A stretch of DNA of 64,000 nucleotides from Hippopus hippopus (GCA_946811185.2 OX328103.1:1984001-2048000); one strand, 5' to 3'; positions 1 to 10,623 are shown, counted from the first letter of the stretch. The notes: generated from the sequence alone by a model not told the origin. Program-made: numbers and translations.

Positions 1-48
1 ACTGGCCGCAAAGGCAACTATTATGTGTTGTGAAAGGCACTTTAAGAG
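1..48 (+). mobile_element. MITE-3 right-end fragment, cut by the window edge
   Basis: CTGGCCGCAAAGGCAACT, then GTGAAAGGCACTTTAAG, matches the right flank of the MITE-3 copies near 40550 and 59520. Confidence 0.55.
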
Positions 49-122
49 TTTTCCTTTTTAACCCACCTTACCTCACTTTGTGATCTCATCCTGCCTTTCC
101 AATTAAAGTAATCCATTGATAG

Positions 123-323
123 TTAACCAAGAAGGCATTTGAAAACATTGCAGGAAAAGGAAGCAATGCTGGTAACCAGCATTTTCTCATTTTCCCATAA
201 TGTTTTCGATCCTTTGAAAGACAAATTTCATTGTTTTAGCCTTATAAGTTTATGAAATTTTGTTATCTGCTGTTGTTTTCAGTTTTGGCAAGTTGAAAAT
301 TTTACTTTTTGGGATAAAGTTAA
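123..323 (+). mobile_element. TTAA-MITE, forward
   Basis: A terminal repeat decayed; core slightly diverged; B end reads GGGATAAAG then TTAA. Confidence 0.7.
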
Positions 324-476
324 GTAAAACAAAAATGGAAATTGAAGTGACATTTAAACCGTAGTAAAGCTTTGGCAAGAAAAACATTACGACATGTGAC
401 CAAAATGGTCATTATGTGTAATTTCTTCACAGTACATTGTAGCAGGCGGCCAAATATTGGACTTGTCCATTGTACA

Positions 477-705
477 TTAACCCTTTACCAAACAATCCCT
501 GGTTTTCACGACCATGGAAAGGAAGGCTTTTGAAAACATAGTGGGAAAAGGAGAAAATGCTGGTAACCAGCATTTTCTCCTTTTCCCACAATGTTTTCTA
601 CTTTATCAAAGACAGAAATCATCATTTGAGCAAAATTTAAATTGTTGACTGCAAATGCTTTCCATTTGGTCAATTCCAACAATTTACCATTTGGTAAAGG
701 GTTAA
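477..705 (+). mobile_element. TTAA-MITE, forward, complete
   Basis: Both TTAA ends present (CCCTTTACC and GGTAAAGGG); core near-perfect. B-arm text after the core is less conserved than the core. Confidence 0.9.
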
Positions 706-1070
706 ATTTTGCACATTGCCGCCAAAGCATTGTCTGCGCATATCATATTCTTCAAAGATTCGACCCGTCTGCTATGATGCATCACTGCCCTTATATACTA
801 GGGAAAAGTAAGGCTTATACCGAAGCTATTACCCAAGCCCGTAGGAGCTGTTTTAATAAATGGCCGGTGCATAGGTTACATGCTAGCTGATCAAAGCTGA
901 ATGAATCGTACCAGGTAGCGTTTTATTGAGTAAATGTTTATTTAATTTTGAAATTCAAAGTAATACCATCGTCGTTTTGAAAAGTAGTCCGATTCTGTAC
1001 CCAGAATTCCCAAATTAGATAGATGTGTATTTGTAGAATGCCATCTAGCGGGAGATTAATGGCTACTAAA

Positions 1071-1260
1071 GCCTTTAGCACACAACTCCTAGTTTCAATG
1101 ATCTTCGAGAAGGAAGCTTAGGGAAACATTGTCGGAAAAGGAGAAAATGCAATATTTTCTAACATTTTACAAACAAATATTAACATTTGAATCATATTTG
1201 TCATCTGGAAATGCTTTCATAATTGACTGGTCTAAAAGTTTTTTGTCCGGTAAAGGTTAA
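1071..1260 (+). mobile_element. TTAA-MITE, forward, diverged
   Basis: A arm recognisable (GCACACAACTCC); the core has lost most of its right arm; the B end finishes CCGGTAAAGG then TTAA. Confidence 0.7.
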
Positions 1261-1285
1261 AATTTTAATGTGGCATTAAAATAAT

Positions 1286-1382
1286 TTGATTTCTTTGAAA
1301 GATAGGGAACCCCTGTAGGAAGAGGAGAAAATGCTGATTTCTGCCACACTCTAGTAAATTTTGTCATCTGCAACTTACTGCT
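1286..1382. repeat. Probable TTAA-MITE fragment
   Basis: Shows AGGAGAAAATGCTG and a B-like TTTTGTCATCTGCAA, but no ends. Confidence 0.4.
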
Positions 1383-1597
1383 TTTAACTCTTTCCATACC
1401 ATAGACGACACCAGAAGCTTTTGTAGACAGTGTAGATCAAGATCAGACTGCACAGAACATGCAGAATGTTCTCTGATCTGCACTGTCCACTGCTATTTTC
1501 TAGATTATGACCGAACTGTCTCTTGAATTTGCAGAGGCAATGTGTTTTTAGCCTCTGAGAAAATGCAATTTATTTATTCAGAAGCGAAAGAGTTAAT
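1378..1597. mobile_element. MITE-3, near complete
   Basis: Bounded by TTAACTCTTTCC and GAAAGAGTTAA, with the palindrome TAGATCAAGATCAGACTGCA and its partner at 1421-1487. This is the copy that best shows TTAA-adjacent inverted ends for MITE-3. Confidence 0.65.
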
Positions 1598-1599
1598 AT

Positions 1600-2640
1600 G
1601 TAAGTCTAAAAAGTCACCTAGTACAGATTTAACGGATTGGCCCCTTTTCTGCTGAATTGTACTGAAATAATTTATAAAATTTATAAAATTTTCATAAAAT
1701 ATGATGAAAAGCCTCGAACTTCCATGCAATGATAATAGATTATGCTAATTGTTTAATTTTTTTCTCGTCTAGAGATCAGCTAGTGACAAAGGAAGATTGA
1801 CTGACTTTAACGACATTGTAATTAGTCATTTATAAAATTATTTATCATATAAACGTCAAAATATGACAGTTACGACATAAAATTCTTGTAATGTTGTCAC
1901 GGCAATAATTACCGACCTACTCCATCTAGAAAGGGTGATAATATAATGTTGTTGACGTCCCTCATTGTCATAATAATAATTTTATCACATAACAAACCTT
2001 GTTTCCAGTGTAACCCAGCCATTAAAATTTTCTTATCTAACAAACCTTTGGGATATGAAAATAGTGCTGTATTTGGTCGTTTCAGTACATGCCTTATTTC
2101 TAAAACATTTCTGACACAGATTCCTCTGTGAAATTAGCTTTCAGAACTAATGATCATGACAAAGTTGCCAATTTCATCATCTTTTGATGTAAAACAAAAG
2201 CATTATAATTTTACAAGTTTACTTGGAACTATTTCTTTGGTCTGTGATGTACACACCCGTCAAAGAAATAAATGATGTAAATTTCAACACAATTATGAGC
2301 ATGCAGGCCAATTTTTTAAACACATCATGAACTGTAACTCAGTTATGTATTTCTTGGCTTTTGGGGTAAAATTTTTTTCAAACTCATCCACAATGAAAGT
2401 TATTTAACTTGCCAAAAGCTCACTTGATAACATTTTTTGAAGACTTGTTCAATAGAATTCAAATTCAAACACCAACTCAACCGAGATCCATTATGTCTGT
2501 CCAACATTAGAGAAAAATACAGACTAAATATTCAGAGAAAGACACCGATGAAAATGGTGACCATCACTTTCTACTTCTTCTACAATGTTTTTATACCTTT
2601 ACAAAGACATTATTTCATCATCAACATCAAATAGAACCAG
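1600..2640. other. Repeat-poor intronic or intergenic DNA
   Basis: About 1 kb of AT-rich sequence with no recognised element, exon or structured RNA. Short open frames at 1946 and 2437 are low-complexity and unlike any family I know. Confidence 0.5.
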
Positions 2641-2645
2641 ACAGA

Positions 2646-2873
2646 ACTTTTTACCAGACAACATAATTTCAGATTTTTTAAAAATGAAAGTATTTGCAGA
2701 TAACATAATTCGATGCAACTCAGATTAGAGTATCTGTCTTAGGGAAGGTAGAAAACATTGTGGGAAAAGGAGAAAATGCCGGTTACCAGCATTTTCTTCT
2801 TTTCCCACAATGTTTTCAAAGGCTTTTTCCTCAGGGTTGTTAAAATACAGGATTGACAGGTAAGGCACTAATT
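2646..2873 (-). mobile_element. TTAA-MITE, reverse
   Basis: B end reads TTTTTACCAGACAAC; the core is almost intact; the A end has decayed to GGTAAGGCACTAA. Confidence 0.8.
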
Positions 2874-3209
2874 AAATGTTATTTTCAAAATTTAATACTT
2901 TCATTTCGGATATTTTTAATCTACAATTCTGTCATCTGGTGCAGAGTGAATCCAAAGACATTCTCAAGCGTGATTAAATCAAAGAAGTCGTTCTAAAATT
3001 TCAAATACCAGTCATAAAACAATCGCATCGTATTACATTTTCAAAACATAATGGCATCATTTCAAAGTCAAGAATTCAATTTCCATCAACATTATGGGGG
3101 ACACGTAAAAGCTTTTTCATTTTTCAATGATCGGAATCGTCAAATTGCTTTCTGACAGGTTCAACTGCAGTGAAAGTTTTTTTTTTCTTCTGCATGTGAT
3201 TTTTTTATA
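2874..3209. other. Unassigned AT-rich spacer
   Basis: I see no repeat or coding signal here beyond short T tracts. Confidence 0.4.
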
Positions 3210-3364
3210 ATTCTTTACGACATGATAAAATTTTAGACTCGTCCAAATTCAAAGCATTTCCAGCTAGCTACCAGCATTTTCTCCTTTTCACACAATATTT
3301 TTTACCCTTTCCAAGACAAATTTTAATTTTTCATTCACATTTATTTTGTCACCTGCAAATGCTT

Positions 3365-3377
3365 TCAATTTGGACAG
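3365..3377 (+). repeat. Left 13-bp target duplication
   Basis: TCAATTTGGACAG is repeated exactly at 4262-4274. The sequence is normal MITE B-arm text, so it is duplicated host. Confidence 0.85.
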
Positions 3378-3645
3378 CCCAGCCGGGTAGCTCAGTGGTT
3401 AGCGTATCTGACTCGTGACCTAGAGGTCGCGGGTTCGATACCTGGTTGCGGCAAACTTTCTTTCCGGTGATTTTTCGCCTCTCCTCTCTGATGCATGTGA
3501 GAAAAGTAGTCAGTGGCTTTGGAAAGAATTTGTGTCAGTACTGGTGTGAGAAAGCCAGGAAACACATGGGTGCGTCACTGACCGCCATGATATGACCTAA
3601 GCTGTTAAAACGGTATTAAACTCTAACAACTAGAGGCGCTTGAGC
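3378..3645 (+). mobile_element. tRNA-headed SINE (V-SINE/RUDI-like)
   Basis: The tRNA-like head carries an A box (TAGCTCAGTGG) and a B box (GGTTCGATACC). The downstream domain has CCATGATATGACC and GTTAAAACGGTATTAAAC, the 3' block shared with the SINEs near 27100, 56060 and 58450. V-SINE naming is from family knowledge, not from a search. Confidence 0.75.
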
Positions 3646-3722
3646 ACCTGTATCGCTCCACAGGCCTGATATTTCTATAATGGCGAAAGGAAGTTTTTAA
3701 CAATTATCATTCAATCCTGCAT

Positions 3723-4254
3723 TTTAGCTCACTGAAGAAACAATTTGGTAGACAACCACCACAGGAACTTACCTGCAAAACAACAATGAAATCCAATGAA
3801 TAGTTTTAGAGAAGAAATTTTTCAAAGATTTTACTTTATACCATAAAAGGAAAATGAGTCTCCCATAAAAGCCATGTTTTTTGACAGATCTTTTTTTTTT
3901 TTAAGGAATTCTGTAAACCTGTATCTAACGAACATTCCTGCAAAATAATAATGCTATCCAAATAGCGGTTTGGGAGGAGAAGATTTTTAAAGGTTTTTTA
4001 CTTTGGTTGCCATGGCAACCAGAATTCTTCATGGAACACAATTATTTGAAGGAATTTGAAAGAGGACCACCAAAGGAACATTCCTGTGAAATTTGGTAAA
4101 AATCCAGTCAATAGTTTCTGAGGAGAAGTTTTTTAAAGAAAAAGTTTACGGACGCACGCACGGACGAACGGACGGACGGACGCACGGACAGACGCACGAC
4201 GGACACAACGCCATGACAATAGCTCTCTGGCCTTCGGCCAGTGGAGCTAAAAAC
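3723..4254 (+). mobile_element. GAGCTA-ended element, short copy
   Basis: Begins TTTTAGCTCACTG and ends CAGTGGAGCTAAAA, so the ends are inverted. Contains GGTTGCCATGGCAACC, a block with GAGAAGATTTTTAAAGG, and near the right end a GGAC/GCAC-rich simple repeat. It shares its right half with 19917-21012. Confidence 0.65.
4148..4200 (+). repeat. GGAC/GCAC microsatellite-like tract
   Basis: Runs of GGAC and GCAC tetramers inside the GAGCTA-ended element; the paralogous spot near 20920 is degenerate. Confidence 0.8.
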
Positions 4255-4261
4255 CAAACAA

Positions 4262-4274
4262 TCAATTTGGACAG
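4262..4274 (+). repeat. Right 13-bp target duplication
   Basis: Exact partner of 3365-3377. The tail just before it is AAAAACCAAACAA, as expected for a retroposon 3' end. Confidence 0.85.
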
Positions 4275-4316
4275 GTCTAAAATTTTGTTGTTTGGTAAAG
4301 AGTTAAAATCTTACAT

Positions 4317-4940
4317 TGATTTTTCCCAATTATTTCTTCAGATACAGAATTAGAGAGGGCAAAAAAAAAAGTCCTATTAAATCTCTCAAAATCTGCTGAA
4401 TGTCAAGACTCTGCAAAAAAATAATATCATGAGATTCACTCTCACTCTCATAGCCTTTCATAACGGTATTGTAACAAAGTGATAACCTAAAGTGTTCTGA
4501 GAATTACGCCAAGTGTCAAAACTTCACTTCTATTACATGTCGTAAAAAATCCCTGCAGATCTTAAATAACCTCCATACATCCTGCACAATGCATGTTTCG
4601 CATTTTTCATAACTTCTCAATTCTCCCGAGGTACCCTTCCGCCAAGGAAACGTCATCAATTTCAATTTACGTTCCCCTTGCATTCGTAAGGTCCCGTTAT
4701 TATCAAATCAATTTGCCCTCCCGAAAATAATAAAGTTTTCATAAATGGAAGACGGCACTGGTGTCAATGCAAATGTTATTGTCAATTTCATCGGCCCGTC
4801 GTAGTTGACAAAAATGCCTGATTCATGTGAAGCCTGACAGCTCGGCTAATCATATTTTGATCCCAATTTCTTCACAGCTTTCCAGCCAGGCGGGCACAAT
4901 TTCCTGTCTCTATCTTTATACATCCATAACCTTGTATGTT
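4317..4940. other. Repeat-free island
   Basis: Higher GC than its surroundings from about 4620. Contains an octamer-like CAATGCAAATG and GCTCGGCTAATCATATTTTG. No open frame; candidate regulatory DNA by texture only. Confidence 0.45.
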
Positions 4941-4941
4941 T

Positions 4942-5172
4942 TGAACCCTTTACCACACAATCACAACTTTTAACTACCCTTGAGAAAGACTTCATTTGAA
5001 ATCATTGTGGGAAATGGAGAAAATGCTGGTAACCAGTATTTTCTCCTTTTTTCCACAATGTTTACTACCTTACTACCATGTCAAAACACCAATTTTAATT
5101 TTTGAGACACATTTATTTTTTTATCTGCAAATGCCTTCAGTTTGGAAAAGTTTAAAAGTTTGGTAAAGATTG
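4942..5172 (+). mobile_element. TTAA-MITE, forward
   Basis: Starts TGAACCCTTTACC (first TTAA mutated) and ends GGTAAAGATTGGA; core present with an extra T. Confidence 0.8.
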
Positions 5173-5335
5173 GAATGGTCCTGTGATGTTATGATCCTGA
5201 TGAAGAAGACATTTTGAAAACATTGTGGGAAAAAAAGAAAAATTACAAGTAACAACATCTCCTTTTCCCACAATGTTTTCAAAGGGCTTCTTTTTCGGGG
5301 TTGTCAAAATTTGGGACTGTGTTGTAAAGGGTTAA
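5170..5335. mobile_element. TTAA-MITE of A-core-A form
   Basis: Left of the core is CCTGATGAAGAAG (A). Right of it is the A arm inverted (CTTCTTTTTCGGGG), ending GTAAAGGG then TTAA. No B arm on either side. Confidence 0.75.
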
Positions 5336-5509
5336 ATATAACAACACCAGACTGTCCTTAGCTGTAAAAGGCTGTGCAAATTTTCACTAATAAAGTGCAT
5401 TTTTGAACTGTTTCCCCCCACCAATATTTTTTACCCTTTTCCTCACATGCAAACATTTCCACATCTAGTAATTAGTATGAAAATCTAACATTTTCAACTT
5501 GCATTAAGC

Positions 5510-5735
5510 TGTTCCCCCACAATATCCAAGTTCTAATGACCTTAAAGAAAAAGATTTTTGAAAACAATATGGGAAAAAAAGGAGAAAATGCTGGTATCCA
5601 GCATTTTCTCCTTTTCCCACAATGTTTTCAACCCCTTCAAAGACAATTTCCACCCTATGAGCCACATTTCATTTGTCGTCTGCAAATGCTTTGGATTTTA
5701 GAGAGGTCCAAAATATTGCAGTGTTGTAAACAGTG
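5510..5735 (+). mobile_element. TTAA-MITE, forward
   Basis: A terminal repeat decayed; core with GGTATCC centre; B arm through GCAAATGCTTTGGATTTT; final end lost. Confidence 0.75.
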
Positions 5736-5879
5736 GTTCAAGAAAACATTGTAATTGATTTGATAACTGCTCAAGATGGGGTACGAATGTCCTTTTCCCA
5801 CAATAATTTAAAATTTATAAGCTGTGCATGCATGAAAAGTTTATGAATCCATTGAAGAAAGTGTCTGCAAACACCACTC

Positions 5880-6102
5880 TTCACTAGACAACAATATTTT
5901 AGAAAAGTCCAACCTTAATGCATTATAAAATTACAGATCAATTGTGGCTGTAATAACGAGATTTGTGTATGAAAAGATAGAAAACATTGTGGGAAAGGTA
6001 GAAAATGCTGGTTAGCAGCATTTTCTCGTATTTCCAACAATGTTTTTGAAAGCCTTCTTTTTCAGTGTCCCTTTAACATGGGATTGTTTGGTAAAGACTT
6101 TA
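5880..6102 (-). mobile_element. TTAA-MITE, reverse
   Basis: B arm diverged; the A end TTGTTTGGTAAAGACTTTA abuts the next copy. Confidence 0.75.
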
Positions 6103-6317
6103 CCAAATGATGAAATTTGAACTTGTCCAAGTCCAAAGCATTTGCAGATGACAAATCAAATGTGGTACAAATGATTGGATTGGATACTGAAGAATAGAAA
6201 ACATTGTGGGAAATGGAGAAAATGCTGGTTACCAGCATTTTCTCCTTTCCCCACATTGTTTTCAAAAGCCATCTTTATGGTGTTGTCAAATCGCGAGATT
6301 GTTTGGTAAAGGGAAAA
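6097..6317 (-). mobile_element. TTAA-MITE, reverse
   Basis: Starts CTTTACCAAATGATG, overlapping the last bases of the previous copy; the A end runs to GGTAAAGGG without a following TTAA. Confidence 0.8.
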
Positions 6318-6603
6318 TTCATATTTATTCCGTGTGAATGCTGCTCACAGAAAACTGTGATGACAAGTGGAAGAGATGTTAAAATAGGCACGAGGGTCCC
6401 AGTTGGGGTCCCAGTAGGGGTCACACCCATTTAGGAACTTAGATTACAGGGTTGCCATGGGTTAAATGGGGCTAATATGATAATGTAATTTTCTCCGATG
6501 ATTTATTGATTAAAAAGAATGGGTCCAAATGAAAACAAAAGATTCTGAAGCTGTCATTTTAGCTTTCTTAAACAGCATGTGTAATTGTCTTAACTTTTTC
6601 TTT

Positions 6604-6780
6604 CTTCTCTTCAACCCTAAAGGCCCTTTGAGTGCTATACTGGCCAGTGTAGATCAAGATCAGACTACACAATATATGAAGTCTGATCTCTGCTCTGCAC
6701 TGTCTGCTTTGTAGACACATTCTGAACAAAAGCAATATCAAAATCTCAATTATATGAGTTTGGTGCTCTAACAGTTAAAC
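6604..6780. mobile_element. MITE-3 copy
   Basis: Palindrome GTAGATCAAGATCAGACT with partner GTCTGATCTCTGCTCTGCAC; flanks degenerate. Confidence 0.6.
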
Positions 6781-6790
6781 TTTTTAGAAA

Positions 6791-6862
6791 ATTTGAGGTG
6801 CTTTTGCAATGGCAATCAAGATCAGACTGCAAAGAATCTGCAGTCTTCTTGTATAAATGCAA
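6791..6862. repeat. Degraded MITE-3 fragment
   Basis: AATCAAGATCAGACTGCAAAG and GCAGTCTTCTTG only. Confidence 0.45.
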
Positions 6863-6912
6863 AATCTGATATTTTGTGGCATGTTCTGCACCTAACAGAA
6901 GTGTATGATAAG

Positions 6913-7006
6913 GTTCAAATTCACTAACCATTCTCAAGAACATTCTTAGTCTCATTCTCCAAAATTTTCCCAATTTGAAACACAGCTTCTGATTGGCTTA
7001 ACTTTC
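6913..7006 (-). repeat. Half copy of the TTCACAAACC hairpin element
   Basis: AATTCACTAACCATTCTCAAG, then TTTGAAACACAGCTTCTGATTGG, corresponds to one arm of the element at 14952-15154. Confidence 0.55.
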
Positions 7007-7015
7007 AACCACTTG

Positions 7016-7284
7016 CTTAAAATGACAAAAATGTAGACTTGTCCAAATTGAAAACATTAGCAGACGACAATTTACATATTGCTAAAATGATGGAACTTGT
7101 CTTTAATAGGCTAGAAAATATCGTGGGAAAAGGAGAAAATGCTGGCTCCATTGATGGAACCCGACTCTAAAAAGGGTAGAAAATATAGTTTGACAAGGTG
7201 ACCAGCAATTTTTCCTTTTACCACAATGTTTTTAAAAGACTTCTTTCTCAGGGTCGTTAAAACTTGGGATTGTTTGGTAAAGGG
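7016..7284 (-). mobile_element. TTAA-MITE, reverse, with internal mosaic
   Basis: Normal B arm and left core, then about 55 bp (GATGGAACCCGACTCTAAAA) resembling another copy's B-to-core junction, as at 30100, before the right core and A end. Suggests conversion or template switching. Confidence 0.75.
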
Positions 7285-7740
7285 TTTGAACCCTCACGAG
7301 CTAATTACTTCAAATTCATGTCTATTTTAGGGAGAACTTCTCTCAAAATGATCATTACAATGTAGATCCAGGATCAGATTTCATCATTCCCTGCAAGTTC
7401 TGAGTCTGTACCTGTACAAGAAAAAAATGCATTAAAAAAAAAGATTTCCATTAAAGGAAAAAAAAATCCTCTCAAAAAATATACCCCCTCTTCAAGAAAT
7501 TGGGAGAAACCAATAAAAATTCCCCGTCAATCCAAGGGTCAAATCATGTTTGCCTCGAGCAATATTGTTAATAAAGGAATTATGAAATGAAACACGCACT
7601 TCCATCAATCTACGGCTTATTCTGACGGCGCCCATTACAGCGAATTTTCGATCCTGTCATCTGTGACAGCCAGATGTAAAATCAAGCTTCTAGTAGATTC
7701 AGAGTTCTTCTATAAATACATCATCAAATAAATTTGTCCA
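7285..7740. other. Repeat-free island
   Basis: From about 7560 the sequence is less AT-biased and includes CGGCGCCC and the inverted TALE-type pair CTGTCATCTGTGACAG. No coding signal. Confidence 0.45.
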
Positions 7741-7902
7741 TTGACCCCTGAATATTATATTGATTTCATATTTTCCGAATTTGCTAAGACCTTAAGTCTT
7801 CGAGAATTAATCATTTTTGTGACTGGGGCAATTTCTCTGAAATCCCCGCTAATGGATTGTGTGCTGGGGACTTTGGAGAAAGAGCAGGAAAATGTACTGT
7901 CA

Positions 7903-8132
7903 AATTCTTTATCAAATGACAAAAGTTTGGACACATTCAAATTGAAGGCACTTGCACACCACCAATCAATGTGGCTCAAATGATGAAATTTATCTTTGAA
8001 AGGAAATTTGTCTTTGAAACAGAAAACATTGTGGGAAAAGGAGAAAATGCTGGGAACCAGCATTTTCTCCTTTTCCCACAAGTTTTTCAAAAGCTTTCTT
8101 CCTCAGGGTTGTTAAAACTTGGAACTGTGTGG
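7903..8132 (-). mobile_element. TTAA-MITE, reverse
   Basis: B arm carries a local duplication (two GAAATTTRTCTTTGAAA units); core intact; A end stops at GAACTGTGTGG. Confidence 0.85.
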
Positions 8133-8149
8133 TTCTGTGTTTTTTTGGC

Positions 8150-8476
8150 CAAAAGTAAAAAGCCTTTTGAAAACAATATGGAAAAAGGAGAAAATGCTAG
8201 ATACCAGCATTTTCTCCTTTTCTTACAATCTTTTCCATCCTATCAAAGACAAATCCTATCATTTTTTGACAACATCTAATTAGTCACTTTCAAAATGCTT
8301 TCAACAAACAAGAAAAACTATTGGTGTACAACTTACAACAAAACAGGCCGGCAATCTGCAGAGCCTTGCCAAAGGATATTCCAAGGCAACCGCTGCCAGC
8401 TGCAAGGAGTTAACTTGTTGTCTGCAAGTACTTTCAATATGGAACAGTCCAAAATTTTGTTGTCTGGTACAGAATT
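8150..8476 (+). mobile_element. TTAA-MITE, forward, interrupted
   Basis: Core and early B arm at 8150-8309; the B end resumes at about 8411 (GTTGTCTGCAAGTACTTTCA). The intervening ~100 bp is unrelated and unidentified. Confidence 0.65.
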
Positions 8477-8492
8477 AAAGACCCTGTCAACA

Positions 8493-8716
8493 TAACTCTT
8501 TAACAAACAACAAACTTAATATACTTGTCCAAATTTCAAAGCAGTTGCAGACGACAAATTTCCTATTCCTCAAGACATTAACTCTGTTTTTCAACAAAGA
8601 AAACCTTCTTGGAAAAAGAGAAAATATTGGTAATCAGCATTTCTCCTTTTCCCACCAGGTTTTCCAAAGCTGTTTTCTTCAGTAAGTAAAACTTGGGATT
8701 GTTTGGAAAAGGGTAA
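8493..8716 (-). mobile_element. TTAA-MITE, reverse
   Basis: Starts TAACTCTTTAACAAAC and ends GGAAAAGGGTAA; core diverged. Confidence 0.75.
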
Positions 8717-8936
8717 CCAAAAACAAAATTTTATACTTGTCCAAATTTAAAGTTGTTGCAGACGACAAATCAAATGTAGGCTGAGATGTTGAGATTTGCC
8801 TTTGCAAATAGAGAAAATATTGTGGGAGAAGAGAAAATGCTGGTTACCAGCATTTTCTCCTTTTCCCACAATATTTCCAAAAAGGCCTTTTTCTCAAGGT
8901 CTTTAAAACCATTAGACTGTGTGGAAAAGGGAAAAT
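8714..8936 (-). mobile_element. TTAA-MITE, reverse
   Basis: Directly abuts the previous copy; B start decayed, core intact, A end GTGGAAAAGGG. Confidence 0.8.
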
Positions 8937-9415
8937 GTACACTCCCAAAGGTCCGATAAAAAATTACAGCAAACTACGGCATGCAACATATGACATGTTC
9001 ACAGTTTGATCTTGTCCAACTTTCACACTAAATGTATTTCTAAATGCGATGAAATCATAACCAACGTGATTTAGAGTCTCTCGAGTATTCTTTCTTTTCA
9101 AAATATTACATAGAATTTAGATAAAATATCAAAACATTTCATAACTCTGCATTTGTCAAATGGTCTCCGAGGCATCGTAACATGAAAATAGAGAGAATGT
9201 TTTCACGTAAATTGCGATATAATGGCCTGGTTGACGAGGTTTGGTTCTGTAGTTACAGGCTGATAACCTTACATAGGGGAAATGTTTATCAAATATTATA
9301 TCGTACGAAAAAAGCTATAAAGTTGTTTGGTTATAACAATTTGAAATCAATTTTATGTCATGTTATTATTTTTCTAAATCTTTCAGTATATTCACAGATG
9401 ACAGTAACTGATATT
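8937..9415. other. AT-rich spacer
   Basis: No element or exon recognised. The 83-codon frame at 9182-9433 has no family features. Confidence 0.4.
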
Positions 9416-9623
9416 AAATTCTTTACCAAATAACAAAATTTAATACTAGACTAGTCCAAATTGAAAGCAAGTGCAGACGACATAATACAGGTAGATGTGA
9501 CTCAAAAGATCAAATTTCTTCTGAGAAGGGTAGAAAACATTGTGGGAAAAGAAGAAAATGTTGGTAACCAGCATTCTCTTTTTTTTTGCACAAAATTTTC
9601 TACCCTCTTTTCGACATACTTAA
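9416..9623. mobile_element. TTAA-MITE of B-core-B form, right end truncated
   Basis: Left B arm normal. Right of the core reads ATTTTCTACCCTC, the beginning of a B arm, cut off where the next copy's TTAACCC starts. Confidence 0.65.
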
Positions 9624-9855
9624 CCCTTTACCATACAATCACAAGTTTTAACAACCTTGAAAAAGGAGACTTTTGAAAACATTGTGGGAAAAGCAGAAAA
9701 TGCTGGTAACCAGCATTTTCTCCCTTTCCTACAATGTTTTCTATCCTTTCCAAAACGAATTTCAATTTCAATAAAGTCATGTTTATTTTGTCATGTGCAA
9801 ATGCTTTCAATATCAACTAATAATCTGAAATTTCTGTCGTTTGGTAAAGAGGTAA
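9620..9855 (+). mobile_element. TTAA-MITE, forward
   Basis: TTAACCCTTTACC start; GGTAAAGAGGTAA end; core with one change in each arm. Confidence 0.85.
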
Positions 9856-10351
9856 ATTTGACTCTTACTACACAATCCCAAATTTTAATGACCCTCTGGG
9901 AGAAGACCATGAAAACATTGCTGAAAAAGGAGAAAATGTTGGTAACCAGCATTTTCCCCTTTTCCCACAGTGTTTTCTACCCTTCCAAAAACAAATGAGT
10001 CATGCTCTGTGAAAAAGAGGTTTAATGCATCAGTTAAAAAGTAGCGATTATGATCACCCTGTGATATTTGCACAGGCTGATCTTGCCCTAGACTTTTTTC
10101 ATTGGACAATTTTCTACGGGTCCAAGGACCAGTCTACCACATGATTCAGTCACTAGTTAGACAAAATGGATTCTATGGATCCATTATCATGTGATGACTT
10201 GCTATGTACCATGCGTCATGGAGATGCATTAAGCCCTCTTTTGCTAGAGCATGGCCAAAATTTCTACTTTTGAGTTATATTTATTTTGTCGTCTGGAAAT
10301 TCTTTCAAGTTAGACTTGTCTAGAATTTTGTCATCTGGTTGAAGGAGTTAA
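9856..10351 (+). mobile_element. TTAA-MITE, forward, host of a MITE-2
   Basis: A arm and core to about 9999, then MITE-2, then B arm from about 10256 (GAGTTATATTTATTTTGTCG), ending at TTAA 10348-10351. Confidence 0.8.
10000..10255. mobile_element. MITE-2, nested
   Basis: TIRs: GTCATGCTCTGTGAAAAAGA at left, GAGCATGGC preceded by GCATTAAGCCCTC at right. The internal region is diverged from the copy at 32512. Confidence 0.75.
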
Positions 10352-10622
10352 AACCAAAAGATCGCACCAGATCACAAAGCAGCCATCATACCCAAAGATA
10401 GCCAAATGTACGGCCATATTGTAACCAATCAAAGCCAAAGTCAATCAATAAGTATACAAAACATCAAAAAAAGACGCCATTTCCATTTTCTCTCCTGTTT
10501 GCTGTTTCAAATTCATCTTATGATTAACTAAGAAAGAATTTCTCAATTAATTACATGATTGCCTGCTGTAGCCATGTTGCCCCAGTCTTCCATCATGCAT
10601 TGATAAAATATAGATGCATCAA
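10352..10622. other. Spacer without recognised features
   Basis: Unique AT-rich sequence; no repeat end or coding signal seen. Confidence 0.35.
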
Positions 10623-10623
10623 T

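Larger units (their letters stand above)
3210..4306. mobile_element. TTAA-MITE of B-core-B form, split by an 884-bp insertion
   Basis: The left end is a reverse B arm (TGATAAAATTTTAGACTCGT); the right half is also B-type. B sequence stops at 3377 and resumes at 4262 after a 13-base direct repeat, finishing GGTAAAGAG then TTAA. Confidence 0.75.

Noticed and set aside
477..705. CRISPR array (palindromic repeats at intervals)
   Set aside because: Spacing is irregular, orientation is mixed, repeats have TTAA and inverted ends, and the genome is eukaryotic.
1421..1487. MITE-3 palindromes as transcription terminators or operators
   Set aside because: They are dispersed multicopy sequences with shared flanks in a eukaryotic genome.
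3380..3455. True tRNA gene
   Set aside because: A and B boxes are present but the segment continues into a SINE body and carries a target duplication; it is a retroposon head.
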